64,000 nt of DNA from CAZPQK01 sp964588695 (GCA_964588695.1 CAZPQK010000002.1:62001-126000); one strand, 5' to 3'. Numbered from the stretch's first letter, positions 1-8,640 are shown. Notes: generated by a model not told the origin, from the letters alone. Numbers and translations: made by a program.

Positions 1-855
1 CGGATGGTTGGCACCGTGATGCCCAAATTTCATTTTGAACGTCGAACCACCAAGCGCCAACGCCAGGACCTGGTGGCCCAGGCAAATTCCCAGCACTGGC
101 ACCTTGCCAACAAGCTGTTTGACCTGGTCAACTACGGCCGCGATGTCGGTTGGATCTCCGGGTCCATTCGACAGGACCACCGCGTCACAGCCCGACGCAA
201 CCAGGTCGGTAGCGGCGAAGTCCATTCCCCACACCGCAACCTCGGCTCCTGCATCCACGAGACTGTCGGCGATGTTCTGCTTTACACCCATGTCAACGAG
301 CGCGGCCTTAATCCGCGGCCCCGAAGTTGCGCCGGAATCCACACGTTTATCGGCGACGTCACGAACCAGTTGTTGAACCGCGGTGGACTTTTCCGCCGCA
401 AGGCCCTGCAATTGTTCCACGCTGTGCGCGTCGCCACCGATGGCCGCAACCGTAGCTCCTTGGGATCGCAGCAACGTGGTGAGCGCGCGGGTATCGACAC
501 CGGTTATCCCGACGAGCCCGCGATCGCGCATGTAGTCCCCCAATCCGCTACGTTGCTGACCGGGCGAGTAGAATTCGGAGAAGTCCCTCACGACCAGCCC
601 TCGAGCCGCGCATCGATTGCGCTCATCGTCGGAGGGATTTACGCCGTAGTTTCCAATCTGCGGATAGGTCATTACCACAATCTGTCCCGCGTAAGACGGG
701 TCGGTGATAACTTCCTGATAGCCCGTCATCGCGGTGTTAAACACCAATTCTCCCCACACCGGCAACGAATCACCGCCAAATAGATTTCCGCTAAAGGTGG
801 TACCGTCGGCTAGCACCAACTTGCCAGGCGGCCTCTGGAAATCAAACGTGGTCAT
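1..855 (-). CDS. carA: carbamoyl-phosphate synthase small subunit (3' end outside window)
   Basis: Glutaminase subunit of carbamoyl-phosphate synthase, which releases ammonia from glutamine for pyrimidine and arginine synthesis in the cytoplasm. The reverse-strand reading frame begins MTTFDFQRPPGKLVLADGT and shows the family's N-terminal domain, then GNLFGGDSLPVWGELVFNT and TGYQEVITDPSYAGQIV. The glutamine-amidotransferase domain follows with LSNGPGDP and the nucleophile region VLGICLGHQVLALALGG. The 285 codons visible run off the left edge; the family is about 370-390 residues, so the His/Glu end of the catalytic triad lies outside. The gene is preceded by a PyrR-type element and an intrinsic terminator, so it is very likely controlled by pyrimidine availability. 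Confidence 0.95.
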   Translation of the reverse strand, partial: MTTFDFQRPPGKLVLADGTTFSGNLFGGDSLPVWGELVFNTAMTGYQEVITDPSYAGQIVVMTYPQIGNYGVNPSDDERNRCAARGLVVRDFSEFYSPGQQRSGLGDYMRDRGLVGITGVDTRALTTLLRSQGATVAAIGGDAHSVEQLQGLAAEKSTAVQQLVRDVADKRVDSGATSGPRIKAALVDMGVKQNIADSLVDAGAEVAVWGMDFAATDLVASGCDAVVLSNGPGDPTDIAAVVDQVKQLVGKVPVLGICLGHQVLALALGGSTFKMKFGHHGANHP

Positions 856-888
856 CGGAACTCCTCAGCATCGGGCGCATGGCCAGGC

Positions 889-920
889 AAAAAAAATGCT
901 CCTCCCTCAACGGGAGAAGC
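889..920 (-). terminator. intrinsic terminator in the carA leader (attenuator)
   Basis: On the minus strand a 9-bp stem (GCTTCTCCC / GGGAGGAGC, one G-U pair, GTTGA loop) is followed by a run of eight T. It sits between the PyrR-type element and the carA start, as expected of a transcription attenuator. Confidence 0.8.
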
Positions 921-983
921 GTCTGCTTCTTCGTTTTTGCGTCGTACACGACGTCGCCGTTCTGTTTGATCATCAAATCGAAT

Positions 984-1020
984 ATCCCTTCTCGGTCTCG
1001 CAGGACCGTGTTAAAAGGAT
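984..1020 (-). promoter_or_regulatory. PyrR-binding leader element upstream of carA
   Basis: The minus strand reads ATCCTTTTAACACGGTCCTG followed by CGAGACCGAGAAGGGAT. This matches the conserved anti-antiterminator hairpin bound by PyrR: CCTTT-AA bulge, GGTC/GACC stem, CTGCGA-type loop and closing AAGG. In known systems UMP-bound PyrR stabilises this hairpin and lets the downstream terminator form. Its order (promoter, element, terminator, carA) fits. The pyrR gene is not in the window. Confidence 0.85.
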
Positions 1021-1035
1021 CACACAAGTAGGATG

Positions 1036-1064
1036 AGACTAGCGCCCGAACGGGGTGCGGTCAA
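1036..1064 (-). promoter_or_regulatory. sigma-70-type promoter for carA leader
   Basis: TTGACC, 17-bp spacer, TAGTCT on the minus strand, placed so that transcription would start just upstream of the PyrR-type element. Confidence 0.6.
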
Positions 1065-1094
1065 GGACCAAACACGTTATCCACAGGAAACAAC

Positions 1095-1526
1095 ATGCTC
1101 TGGCAGCAACATGACATCACGCTAAAGCCGTATCCCCGTGGCTTTCATTTGGTTACCGGCGATATCATCGCGGGCGCGCCGTCGATCGCCGATGTCGGCG
1201 CGGGCTTGATGCACCTCTTTATTCTGCACACATCCGCGTCCGTCACCATCAATGAGAACGCAGACCCAACTGTTCGTTCGGACATGGAGTCTCAATTCAA
1301 CATGATCGCACCCGAAGATCAACCGTACTACCGACACACGATTGAAGGTTCAGACGACATGCCGGCGCACATCAAGTCGTCGCTTCTCGGGTCGGGACTG
1401 TCTGTCCCTATAACCGATGGAAAGTTGCGGTTGGGTACCTGGCAGGGAATCTACCTGTGCGAACACCGTAACAACGGCGGCGCGCGGCGCCTCGTTGTTA
1501 CGGTGCTCGGTACTACGCGGGACTAG
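1095..1526 (+). CDS. yjbQ: YjbQ/UPF0047 family protein
   Basis: A 143-residue protein of the YjbQ (UPF0047) family, a small trimeric cytoplasmic beta-fold; E. coli YjbQ has weak thiamine-phosphate-synthase activity but its true role is unsettled. Family motifs are seen: LFILHTSASVTINENADP, the central DDMPAHIKSSLLGSGLSVPI, and LGTWQGIYLCEHRNNGGARR near the C-terminus. Length is standard. The start is supported by AGGAAA upstream. It is divergent from carA and its 3' end overlaps by four bases the end of the convergent metalloprotease gene. Confidence 0.92.
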   Translation: MLWQQHDITLKPYPRGFHLVTGDIIAGAPSIADVGAGLMHLFILHTSASVTINENADPTVRSDMESQFNMIAPEDQPYYRHTIEGSDDMPAHIKSSLLGSGLSVPITDGKLRLGTWQGIYLCEHRNNGGARRLVVTVLGTTRD

Positions 1527-2233
1527 TCGCGGCGGCCGCCAAAAAGCCCTAGCCTGAACGCCCAATAGACCAGCGTCAGCAACGACGTAATGAACGCGGC
1601 GACATAGGTCATCGCGGCGGCGTCCAATACCTTCTTGGCTCCCGCCAGTTCAGTGCCGGAAACATAGCCTCCGCTCTGCAGCGTCGCGAGAGCGCGACGG
1701 CTGGCATCAAACTCGACCGGCAACGTGATTAGGGTGAACACAGTCGTCGTTGCAAACAACAAAACCCCGGCGACCGAAAGGGTCTGTCCCATCGCGGTGG
1801 CGGCGCCACCCATAAAGAAAGCCGCCATGATGACCAGCATCGACAAGCCACTGCCAATGTTGGCCACCGGCACCCAGCTCGAGCGGAACTGCAGCGGCGC
1901 ATACCCGCGGGCGTGTTGTATCGCATGCCCAACTTCGTGCGCGGCCACACCAAACGCCGCCATGGAGTTGCTGCCAAATACCGGCTCGCTCAGTCGAAGC
2001 GTCTTCGAGCGCGGATCGTAATGATCGCTAAGCGAACCTCGAACCGGCTCGACTGTCACGTCGCTGATACCGTTGTCGCGCAAAATGGCGCGCGCCACGT
2101 CGGCCCCGGTCATGCTGGAACTGGTGGCAATCTTCGCGTACTTGGCAAAGGTTCCTTTGACGCGGGCGCTGGCCCAAAAACTTAGCGCCATACCGACGCC
2201 GATAATAATCAGATAGAACGGATCGAATATCAT
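1523..2233 (-). CDS. YugP-like neutral zinc metallopeptidase, membrane bound
   Basis: A 236-residue integral membrane protease of the YugP type (Zn_peptidase_2). It has an N-terminal membrane segment (about residues 4-20), a soluble part with the zinc-binding motif HEVGH in GVAAHEVGHAIQHARGYAPL (about residue 98 on), and two or three further hydrophobic segments (about 125-165 and 210-230). The conserved family features 'F.ASARVKGTF.KYA' and 'YDPRSKTLRLSE' are present. The substrate is unknown for the family. The start follows GGAGG by 12 bases, with a hairpin directly upstream of that site. Confidence 0.88.
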   Translation of the reverse strand: MIFDPFYLIIIGVGMALSFWASARVKGTFAKYAKIATSSSMTGADVARAILRDNGISDVTVEPVRGSLSDHYDPRSKTLRLSEPVFGSNSMAAFGVAAHEVGHAIQHARGYAPLQFRSSWVPVANIGSGLSMLVIMAAFFMGGAATAMGQTLSVAGVLLFATTTVFTLITLPVEFDASRRALATLQSGGYVSGTELAGAKKVLDAAAMTYVAAFITSLLTLVYWAFRLGLFGGRRD

Positions 2234-2251
2234 GCTTAAGTTATACCTCCT

Positions 2252-2270
2252 CGATGGTTACACACCATCG
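2252..2270 (-). promoter_or_regulatory. hairpin abutting the ribosome-binding site of the YugP-like gene
   Basis: Minus strand CGATGG-TGTGTAA-CCATCG, a perfect 6-bp stem whose last base adjoins the AGGAGG of the ribosome-binding site. It may tune translation or be incidental. Confidence 0.35.
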
Positions 2271-2372
2271 CCCAAAATATTCGCCCTATAATGATCGCTG
2301 CCAGGTGCGTCCGGCGCAACGACTTCTGCAATATTAAACCCGACAAGGTCGGGGCGCAATTACCGCAACGCA

Positions 2373-2400
2373 ACAGGGCGGCCGCATTGCGACCGCCCTG
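2373..2400 (-). terminator. hairpin downstream of the lamin-tail protein gene
   Basis: CAGGGCGG / CCGCCCTG inverted repeat with an 11-12 nt loop, 34 bases past the stop of the lamin-tail gene. The T tract is weak (TTGCGTTG), so termination is likely but not certain. Confidence 0.5.
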
Positions 2401-2433
2401 AAGTAACCACGGGACAGGAAGTGAAGAACCTAA

Positions 2434-3102
2434 CTACTGAAACGTACTCTTAATTTTACCCCAACTGGTCTCGACGACCGGCACGGGGTTGTTATCAACG
2501 CCGCGTGTGGGCGAACCGTTGAAGAAGTCACTGCTGAGGGTCAGCAAGCCGCCGCCGCTATTCAAACCCGCGTAAGCCACAGACTCGCCAGCGCCGGCAA
2601 GGTTAACATTGTCGCCGTTGGTCCACATTCCCGCAGCCACCGCTACCGACTGACGGAACCCGGTGGTGCTGTTCCACTGAATGTAGTCAACGATCGATGC
2701 CGCGCTGCCGAAGTTTGAGTTGGTATAGAGGGCCAGTTCGGACGCCGTGCTGAAATTAATCCATGCCTGGACGGTAAGAATCTCGCCGGGGTTGAGAACA
2801 AAGTCGTCACCGTCAAGAATCGTCGCGCTTCCAACCAACGCGTAAGCCGGGAAAACGCAGGTCCACCAGGTCGAGATATCCACAGGTGCCGCACCGGTGT
2901 TCTTGAATTCGATCCAATCTTCGCCGGGACCGCCCTGGTAGTAAACTTCGTTGATGACCACGTCCGTCGCTGCTGTGGCACTAGTGTAAGCGTCGGCAAG
3001 GGTGTTGTCCCGGCCACTGGTGGCGGCGGTTACACTTACCGCAACCATGGCCACCACAACAATGGCAAGCACACGGAATTGAGCTCGATTGCGAAGAAAC
3101 AT
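2434..3102 (-). CDS. secreted lamin-tail-domain protein
   Basis: A 222-residue exported protein. Residues 1-27 form a signal peptide (positive start, hydrophobic stretch VLAIVVVAMVAVSVTAA). Residues about 46-185 resemble a lamin tail domain (LTD): VVINEVYYQGGPGEDWIEFK, then an Ig-like beta fold with the usual 'N.G..PVDIS' turn. LTDs in bacteria are found on extracellular proteins and are thought to mediate adhesion or binding; no catalytic domain is present. The last residues, ETSWGKIKSTFQ, form a short tail similar to that of the secreted protein at 38927-39637. A good ribosome-binding site (GGGAGG) and a promoter precede the gene. Confidence 0.8.
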   Translation of the reverse strand: MFLRNRAQFRVLAIVVVAMVAVSVTAATSGRDNTLADAYTSATAATDVVINEVYYQGGPGEDWIEFKNTGAAPVDISTWWTCVFPAYALVGSATILDGDDFVLNPGEILTVQAWINFSTASELALYTNSNFGSAASIVDYIQWNSTTGFRQSVAVAAGMWTNGDNVNLAGAGESVAYAGLNSGGGLLTLSSDFFNGSPTRGVDNNPVPVVETSWGKIKSTFQ

Positions 3103-3168
3103 AGGCGCCTCCCGAGGGCCATGGTGGTGATAAAACTAAAGCTGCATCGTTCAGTCCCCGCAGGGCCA

Positions 3169-3197
3169 ATTATACATGATATGAAAAGGTATTTCTA
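3169..3197 (-). promoter_or_regulatory. promoter for the lamin-tail protein gene
   Basis: TAGAAA, 17-bp spacer, perfect TATAAT on the minus strand, about 66 bases before the ATG. Confidence 0.55.
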
Positions 3198-3215
3198 GCG
3201 CCTCGCCCGGACAGA

Positions 3216-4394
3216 TTAGTCCGCCCAGCGAGCGACGGGATCTACGTCCGCGCCGTAATCGATCCCATCGAGGCCAAAGCCAAAGAGCTTCAGAAAGTCT
3301 GCTCGGTAGCCAGCAAAGTCCGATAAATCATTCAAGTTAGCGGTTTCGATTTGCGGCCAGATTCGATCGACTTCTGCCTGAACGTCCTCTCGCATCTCCC
3401 AGTCGTCCATCCGGATGCGCCCCGAGTCGTCGATCTGCGCCTCAGATCCGTATAAACCGTTGCTAAACAAGCGGTAAAGCTGTTCGATACATCCCTCATG
3501 GATACCCTTCTCCTCCATTACCCGAAACAGGATTGAAATGTAGAGCGGCACCACAGGAATCGCCGAACTCGCCTGAGTCACCAGGCCTTTCATTACCGCA
3601 ATGTCGGCTTTTCCCTGGGCCCCCAGCGCCGTATCCAGATCTCGCGCCGTACGATCCAAATCGTCCTTAGCGCGTCCGATTGTTCCTTCCCAGTAAATCG
3701 GCCACGTCAGCTTGGGGCCGATATAGGTAAACGCCACGGTCTTGCAATCGGGCGTGAGCGCATTGGCATCCCGTAGCGCTTTCATCCACAGCGCCCAGTC
3801 GTCGCCGCCCATAACACTAATGGTATCGGCGATCTCTTGCTCGTTCGCCGGCTCGATCGAAATGGGATGTACTTCGCCGGTGTCAGTGTTAAGCGTCTTG
3901 CCGTGATACACGTCGCCGATCGGCTTTAGCACCGACTTTGCCGTCTCTCCGGTTTGCGGATGAGTCCGTTTTGGGGCCGCCAGACTATAAACGACCAGGT
4001 CGATGGGAGCTTCCAGCGATTTCACGGCCGCTACAGTCTGCGCTTTAATTTCATCAGAAAAAGCATCGCCGTTGATACTGAAAGACTTTAACCCCGCCCT
4101 ACGGGACGCCCGCTCGAAAGCGACCGTGTTGTACCATCCAGCGGTTGCGGTTCGCCGTTCGTTGGGCTCGCGTTCCAGAAACACGCCCACGGTGTTGGCG
4201 GCGGCGCCGAACGCAGCGGTAATCCGCGCGGCCAAACCGTAGCCAGTTGACGCGCCAATCACTAAAACGTTCTTGGGTCCAGTGATCGGACCGTGCGACT
4301 TGACGTAGTCAATCTGTTGTTGCACGTGGGCGGCGCAACCGTTGGGATGTGCGGTTGTGCAAACAAATCCGCGAATCTTAGGTTCAATAATCAT
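3216..4394 (-). CDS. fabV: trans-2-enoyl-ACP/CoA reductase FabV
   Basis: NADH-dependent enoyl reductase of the FabV type, the last step of the fatty-acid elongation cycle and naturally insensitive to triclosan in characterised members. The protein is 392 residues, the usual length. It shows the N-terminal signature IIEPKIRGFVCTTAHPNGC, the nucleotide-binding VLVIGASTGYGLAARI, and the family catalytic pair Tyr-x8-Lys in YWEGTIGRAK (Tyr234, Lys243 from this start). The ATG at 4394 is preferred over an in-frame TTG one codon earlier because GAGAGGG lies six bases upstream of it. No fabI-like gene is nearby. Confidence 0.96.
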   Translation of the reverse strand: MIIEPKIRGFVCTTAHPNGCAAHVQQQIDYVKSHGPITGPKNVLVIGASTGYGLAARITAAFGAAANTVGVFLEREPNERRTATAGWYNTVAFERASRRAGLKSFSINGDAFSDEIKAQTVAAVKSLEAPIDLVVYSLAAPKRTHPQTGETAKSVLKPIGDVYHGKTLNTDTGEVHPISIEPANEQEIADTISVMGGDDWALWMKALRDANALTPDCKTVAFTYIGPKLTWPIYWEGTIGRAKDDLDRTARDLDTALGAQGKADIAVMKGLVTQASSAIPVVPLYISILFRVMEEKGIHEGCIEQLYRLFSNGLYGSEAQIDDSGRIRMDDWEMREDVQAEVDRIWPQIETANLNDLSDFAGYRADFLKLFGFGLDGIDYGADVDPVARWAD

Positions 4395-4474
4395 CAAGTA
4401 CCCTCTCGAAAACCATTAACGTTTTTCTTCTCCGACATAAGGTCCACTTGCAACAACGCGTTACGGCGCCGAAA

Positions 4475-6445
4475 CTAAATAACGCGGTCGTTGCCGCCGT
4501 CAATTGGCACCTGCGCGCCGGTCGTCCGCGAGAACGCGGGGCCTAGCATTTGCGCAACCAGCGCCGCAACGTCGTTGGACGTAATCTCGCGCGACAACAA
4601 GTTGCGCGACTTGTACTCGCTCACGCTAAGGCCATAGCGATCGGCCCGCTCGCTCAGCACGTCGTCGGTCCACAGCGCCGTGTCGAAGACATCGTTGGGA
4701 TGAACGATGTTCACCCGAATCCCTAACGGCGCCCATTCGAGCGCGGCTACTCTTCCCAACTGAGCAAGGCCGGCTTTGGCAACCGAATACGCCGCGGCGC
4801 CGGGACCGGGCGCAATGACGTTCTTTGACCCCACCAGAACCACGGCGGGATCAACTCCCTGCTGCAAAAACGGAGCGGCGACGTGCAGCAGCCGCTCGTG
4901 GGCCGTCAGGTTAACCGCCAGACTAGCGTCCCACGTTTCTCGATCCAATTCAGCGATGCCAGCATTTGCTGGAAACGTCCCTGCGTTACTAACCACCAAG
5001 TCGAGCCCACCGAACTCGCGCACCACGGCTTCGACGGCGCGTTGCAGGTCGGTGTCGCGAGTTACATCGGCCTGCACCGGCTTGACTCGAGGAGAAGCAA
5101 ACGCCGTCGAAACATCCGAGCTGCGATCGACCGCGCCGACCACAGCACCGTTAGCGACTAGTTCGTCAACACACGCACGACCGATTCCGCTTGCAGCACC
5201 AGTGACCAACGCGACCCGACCAGCGAAAGCTTTGGGCTCGCCGGCTTTGGCCAGCTTGGCCTGCTCGAGCTCCCAGTATTCGACTTCAAAGATGGCATCG
5301 TCGGGCAGTGCGCGCCACTCGTCCAACGCCTGCGCTCGTTCGATGGCTTTGAGGGTGTGAGAAGTGATGTCGGCAACAATGTTGGCGTCGGCCAGAGACT
5401 TGCCAAAGTTAATGGTGCCTACACCCGGCCATACCGCCCACCGGGGTGCCGGATCGAGAATGGTGAGGGTTCCATCGGTGTGACGGTCAAAATACTCGCG
5501 GTAAGCGGCGACGTAAGCGTCGATGCTGGCTTCGGGATCATCGCCCAAAATCACCGGAATCTGCTTGGTACGAATTACATGATCCGGAGTCAATGGTCCG
5601 CGAGTGGCCACGTCCGCGACATCTTCGCGGTTCGAAAAACTGATCGCGCTAATGCTGTCGTCGACACGCGCGATCATCGCAACCCCGGCGACGTCAGAAA
5701 CGTTGCGACGAATTCGGGCCAGGCGTTTCAGGTCTTCTTTGGGTGGCTGAATGGTAGGCGATTCCACAACAGCGTTGTTTTCCAGGTATCGCTCAGCCTC
5801 CGACACCAGGTTAACCATGCGCTCGTAAGCGCCGCGCGCGTCGTCGGCAAAAGTAAACACGCCGTGGTTCATCAATATCATCGCTTCGAGCTGTCGCCAG
5901 TCAACGTCACGGGTTGCCTCGTAGATTTCCTTGGCCAACAAGAACCCCGGCATGACGTAGGGCACGATAAACACTCGATCGCCGTAGAGGTCGGCAATAC
6001 GTTCCATACCGGCTGGCGTGTTGGTTATGGTGACAACAGCATCGGCGTGTGTGTGGTCGACAAATCGGAACGGGATGACAGCGTGGAGAACAGCTTCGAC
6101 CGACGGGTTAGGCGCGTACGGATTAATCATCGCCGCTCGCTGCATGCTCACCATATCGCTGTCGCTAAGCGACTCCAACTCGGCCATGCGCTGGAGCACG
6201 TTAAGTCGCACCGGAGCGAACCCTTCGGCTTCGATGGTGGCGAGATCCCAACCGCTGCCTTTGACATAAAGCAACTCATGTTCGTCGCCAAACGCGTCGG
6301 TATACGGCGCCTTTACCGACGTGTTGCCGCCGCCATGCAGCACCAGTCCAGGCTCCTGCCCGATCAGGCGCGACGTGTAGACGCGCATCGCCAGCGGGTC
6401 GTCGCCGAACGACGCCGCAACCGAATCTTCCCAACGGCTTTTCAT
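4475..6445 (-). CDS. bifunctional class II aldolase / short-chain dehydrogenase (rhamnulose-1-phosphate aldolase/lactaldehyde dehydrogenase type)
   Basis: A 656-residue fusion. The N-terminal half is a class II (zinc) aldolase with LVLHGGGNTSVK, the zinc ligands HTHAD, and MILMNHG. The C-terminal half (about residue 410 on) is an NAD(P)-binding short-chain dehydrogenase with TGAASGIG, SNAGTFP and the YSVAK catalytic motif. This architecture is that of RhaD/RhaE-type bifunctional proteins in L-rhamnose catabolism, which cleave L-rhamnulose-1-phosphate to DHAP and L-lactaldehyde and then oxidise the lactaldehyde. No other rhamnose genes are seen in the window, so the exact sugar is uncertain. 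It lies upstream of fabV with about 80 bases between; the two may be cotranscribed but are functionally unrelated. Confidence 0.88.
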   Translation of the reverse strand: MKSRWEDSVAASFGDDPLAMRVYTSRLIGQEPGLVLHGGGNTSVKAPYTDAFGDEHELLYVKGSGWDLATIEAEGFAPVRLNVLQRMAELESLSDSDMVSMQRAAMINPYAPNPSVEAVLHAVIPFRFVDHTHADAVVTITNTPAGMERIADLYGDRVFIVPYVMPGFLLAKEIYEATRDVDWRQLEAMILMNHGVFTFADDARGAYERMVNLVSEAERYLENNAVVESPTIQPPKEDLKRLARIRRNVSDVAGVAMIARVDDSISAISFSNREDVADVATRGPLTPDHVIRTKQIPVILGDDPEASIDAYVAAYREYFDRHTDGTLTILDPAPRWAVWPGVGTINFGKSLADANIVADITSHTLKAIERAQALDEWRALPDDAIFEVEYWELEQAKLAKAGEPKAFAGRVALVTGAASGIGRACVDELVANGAVVGAVDRSSDVSTAFASPRVKPVQADVTRDTDLQRAVEAVVREFGGLDLVVSNAGTFPANAGIAELDRETWDASLAVNLTAHERLLHVAAPFLQQGVDPAVVLVGSKNVIAPGPGAAAYSVAKAGLAQLGRVAALEWAPLGIRVNIVHPNDVFDTALWTDDVLSERADRYGLSVSEYKSRNLLSREITSNDVAALVAQMLGPAFSRTTGAQVPIDGGNDRVI

Positions 6446-6571
6446 GCCGAGCCTTTCGCAAAGAGGGTGTTTCGCGCGGATTCTAACGCGTCACATCACG
6501 CCGGCCAACGCAAAAACGTGACAACTTGAGCCGGGGTTGATATTCTGACCTGATGAAGAAAGGAGGCAACC

Positions 6572-7054
6572 ATGCCCTCATTCGATGTGGTTTCTGAGGT
6601 CGACATGCACGAAATCAACAACGCCGTCGATCAGGCGAACCGCGAACTGGACACGCGCTTTGACTTTAAGGGTTCGGGCGCGAAGTTTGCCATTACCGAG
6701 AGCACCGTCAGTATGGCGGCTCCCAATGATTTTCAACTTAAGCAGATGTTTGACATCCTCACCGGCAAAATGTCGAAACGCGGCATCGATGTCGCGTGCC
6801 TGCGGACCGACTCCCCCGAAGTTAGCGTGAATCAGGCGCGCCAGGCGGTGAACGTGCAGCAGGGTATCGATCAGCCCACGGCGAAGAAAATCGTCAAACT
6901 CATCAAGGACCAGAAAATGAAGGTCCAGGCGTCTATCCAGGGCGACAAGGTTCGGGTTTCCGGGAAGAAACGAGACGACTTACAGGAAGTCATCGGGTTT
7001 CTAAAGGACCAGAACCTTGACCTGCCGTTGCAGTTCGACAATTTCCGCGACTAG
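6572..7054 (+). CDS. yajQ: YajQ family nucleotide-binding protein
   Basis: A 160-residue YajQ (UPF0234) protein with two RRM-like ferredoxin folds. Seen: MPSFDVVSEVDMHEINNAVD, RELDTRFDFKGS, the central VNVQQGIDQPTAKKIVKLIK, and the C-terminal LPLQFDNFRD. YajQ homologs bind cyclic di-GMP and act as transcription cofactors in some Gammaproteobacteria; elsewhere RNA or nucleotide binding is reported. An ideal AAGGAGG precedes the start. Confidence 0.95.
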   Translation: MPSFDVVSEVDMHEINNAVDQANRELDTRFDFKGSGAKFAITESTVSMAAPNDFQLKQMFDILTGKMSKRGIDVACLRTDSPEVSVNQARQAVNVQQGIDQPTAKKIVKLIKDQKMKVQASIQGDKVRVSGKKRDDLQEVIGFLKDQNLDLPLQFDNFRD

Positions 7055-7114
7055 CCCACCGGTATCGCTAAAGAAACTCCTGGCGACGGCCGATACCGTC
7101 GTTGGGAGCTTTTT

Positions 7115-8539
7115 ATGACACGTCTACAATCCGTATTATTGTTGGTTTTCTCCGCAACTGTTGCTTCGACGGCAACGGTGAATGCTGCCATTAGCGACGG
7201 TCTGCTGGTGCATTGGAAGTTGGACACCGGGACCGGTGCCACCGCAATCGACGAAACCAGCTACAACAATGACGGCGCAATCAACAACGGCAATTGGACC
7301 GACGGACACTTGGGCAACGCGCTGGATTTTAACGGAAGCAATACAACGGCGACCGACCTGGACGCCGACAACTACCTCAACGGTCTCACGGCGATTACCA
7401 TCGCCATGTGGGTAAAGTCCAACGTGACCGGACAGGATCGCGGCCTGGTGTTTACCCGCTCACCGACCACTCACGACGAAGAAATTGGAATTCGCTACGA
7501 TGCTTCGGGTGCTTCCAGCGGTGCGACTTCCAACATCAAGGCGTCATTGCGAACCGACGCAGGGTACGTTCAAGTCGAAACCGGTTCGGACGTTCAGTCA
7601 ACCGAGTGGCAGCACGTTACCATGACGTGGGAATCGGGCGACTCGTTGCTGGTCTACATCGACGGGACGCGGGCGGCCCTGGTATACTCCAACGTCCCTA
7701 CGCTGTCCGGCGCGATCGTCGGTTGTGACCGACTGCTGGTCGGATTGGGCACCAAGAATCGCCATTGGGACGGCTTGATAGACGACTTTCGCATCTATGA
7801 CCGACGACTCGACGACGCGGAGATCGAAGAACTCGCCAACATGCAGGACAGCCCGGTCGTGGTGCAATTCCGGTTCGAAGAAAACACCGGGCAGTTCACC
7901 TTCGACAGCATCGAAGGAATCGCCGGTCGCCTGGGCACTACTGCGTCTGCCGACGCAGCCGATCCCGCGTGGGGAGCGGGACGCTGCGGCCACGGCCTCC
8001 ACTACGATGGCGTCGACGACTTCGTGTACGCCAACACCGAAGATCACGTCGATCTCACGTCGTTCTCAATCGGGTTTTGGATTTTTCCCCAAAGAGACAG
8101 CGGCATGGAGTTCCCGATCACGTGCCGTGGTCCCGCGACACAGAATCTGAAGTTCATATTCTTTCGAAACGGCCCGGTCTTCTACGCTTACTTTCGAGGA
8201 ATCACCATTCAATATGTCACCTTTACGGTTCCGGACAACCGGTGGTCGCACATCGCCGCAACTGTCGACGTGGACAACGGCGTACGCGTGTTTTTAGACG
8301 GCGTATTTGTCGGCTCCCGCAGCTACCCAGGCTACGAGTCTTACAATTCCGTACTCTACTTTGGATCGTTCCCCAACCTTTACAGACCGACTTCCCTGCT
8401 CTATCCGTTCCAAGGCGTTCTTGACGAGTTCGTGGTTTACAATACTGCCGTTGACGACTCAGAGATTCCCGCCATGATGACCTGCCCGGAAGGTCCCAGC
8501 AAAATGGCGGTTATTCGCTGGCGCGAAACCCGCAATTAA
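7115..8539 (+). CDS. secreted protein with two LamG-like domains
   Basis: A 474-residue exported protein. Residues 1-24 form a signal peptide ending near VNAAIS. Two concanavalin-like (LamG) beta-sandwich domains follow, at about 28-245 and 248-462. Each starts with a 'LLVHWKLD..G' / 'VVVQFRFEE..G' strand and ends with a 'DGLIDDFRIYDRRLDDAEIE' or 'QGVLDEFVVYNTAVDDSEI' motif, typical of LamG_3 domains. Such domains bind carbohydrate or other surface ligands; there is no enzyme domain. It has GGGAG seven bases before the start and no clear partner genes. Confidence 0.85.
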   Translation: MTRLQSVLLLVFSATVASTATVNAAISDGLLVHWKLDTGTGATAIDETSYNNDGAINNGNWTDGHLGNALDFNGSNTTATDLDADNYLNGLTAITIAMWVKSNVTGQDRGLVFTRSPTTHDEEIGIRYDASGASSGATSNIKASLRTDAGYVQVETGSDVQSTEWQHVTMTWESGDSLLVYIDGTRAALVYSNVPTLSGAIVGCDRLLVGLGTKNRHWDGLIDDFRIYDRRLDDAEIEELANMQDSPVVVQFRFEENTGQFTFDSIEGIAGRLGTTASADAADPAWGAGRCGHGLHYDGVDDFVYANTEDHVDLTSFSIGFWIFPQRDSGMEFPITCRGPATQNLKFIFFRNGPVFYAYFRGITIQYVTFTVPDNRWSHIAATVDVDNGVRVFLDGVFVGSRSYPGYESYNSVLYFGSFPNLYRPTSLLYPFQGVLDEFVVYNTAVDDSEIPAMMTCPEGPSKMAVIRWRETRN

Positions 8540-8640
8540 GTCGCGGTCTTGCCTTCGCCGCTTTCACTGGTTAACATACTCGAATGACTGCGATCCTTAG
8601 CGATCGCCAATAGCAAACACCACGCTAGGAGTTTCATTCG

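Noticed and set aside
4..783. Plus-strand open frame of 259 codons at the left edge
   Set aside because: It is antisense to carA, whose reverse-strand reading gives clear family motifs; the protein has no recognisable features.
1077..1085. Perfect DnaA-box consensus TTATCCACA
   Set aside because: A single 9-mer is expected about once in twice this length by chance; there are no neighbouring boxes, AT-rich unwinding region or dnaA/dnaN genes.
5357..6529. Plus-strand open frame of 390 codons
   Set aside because: Antisense shadow of the aldolase/dehydrogenase gene, which has full-length family motifs.
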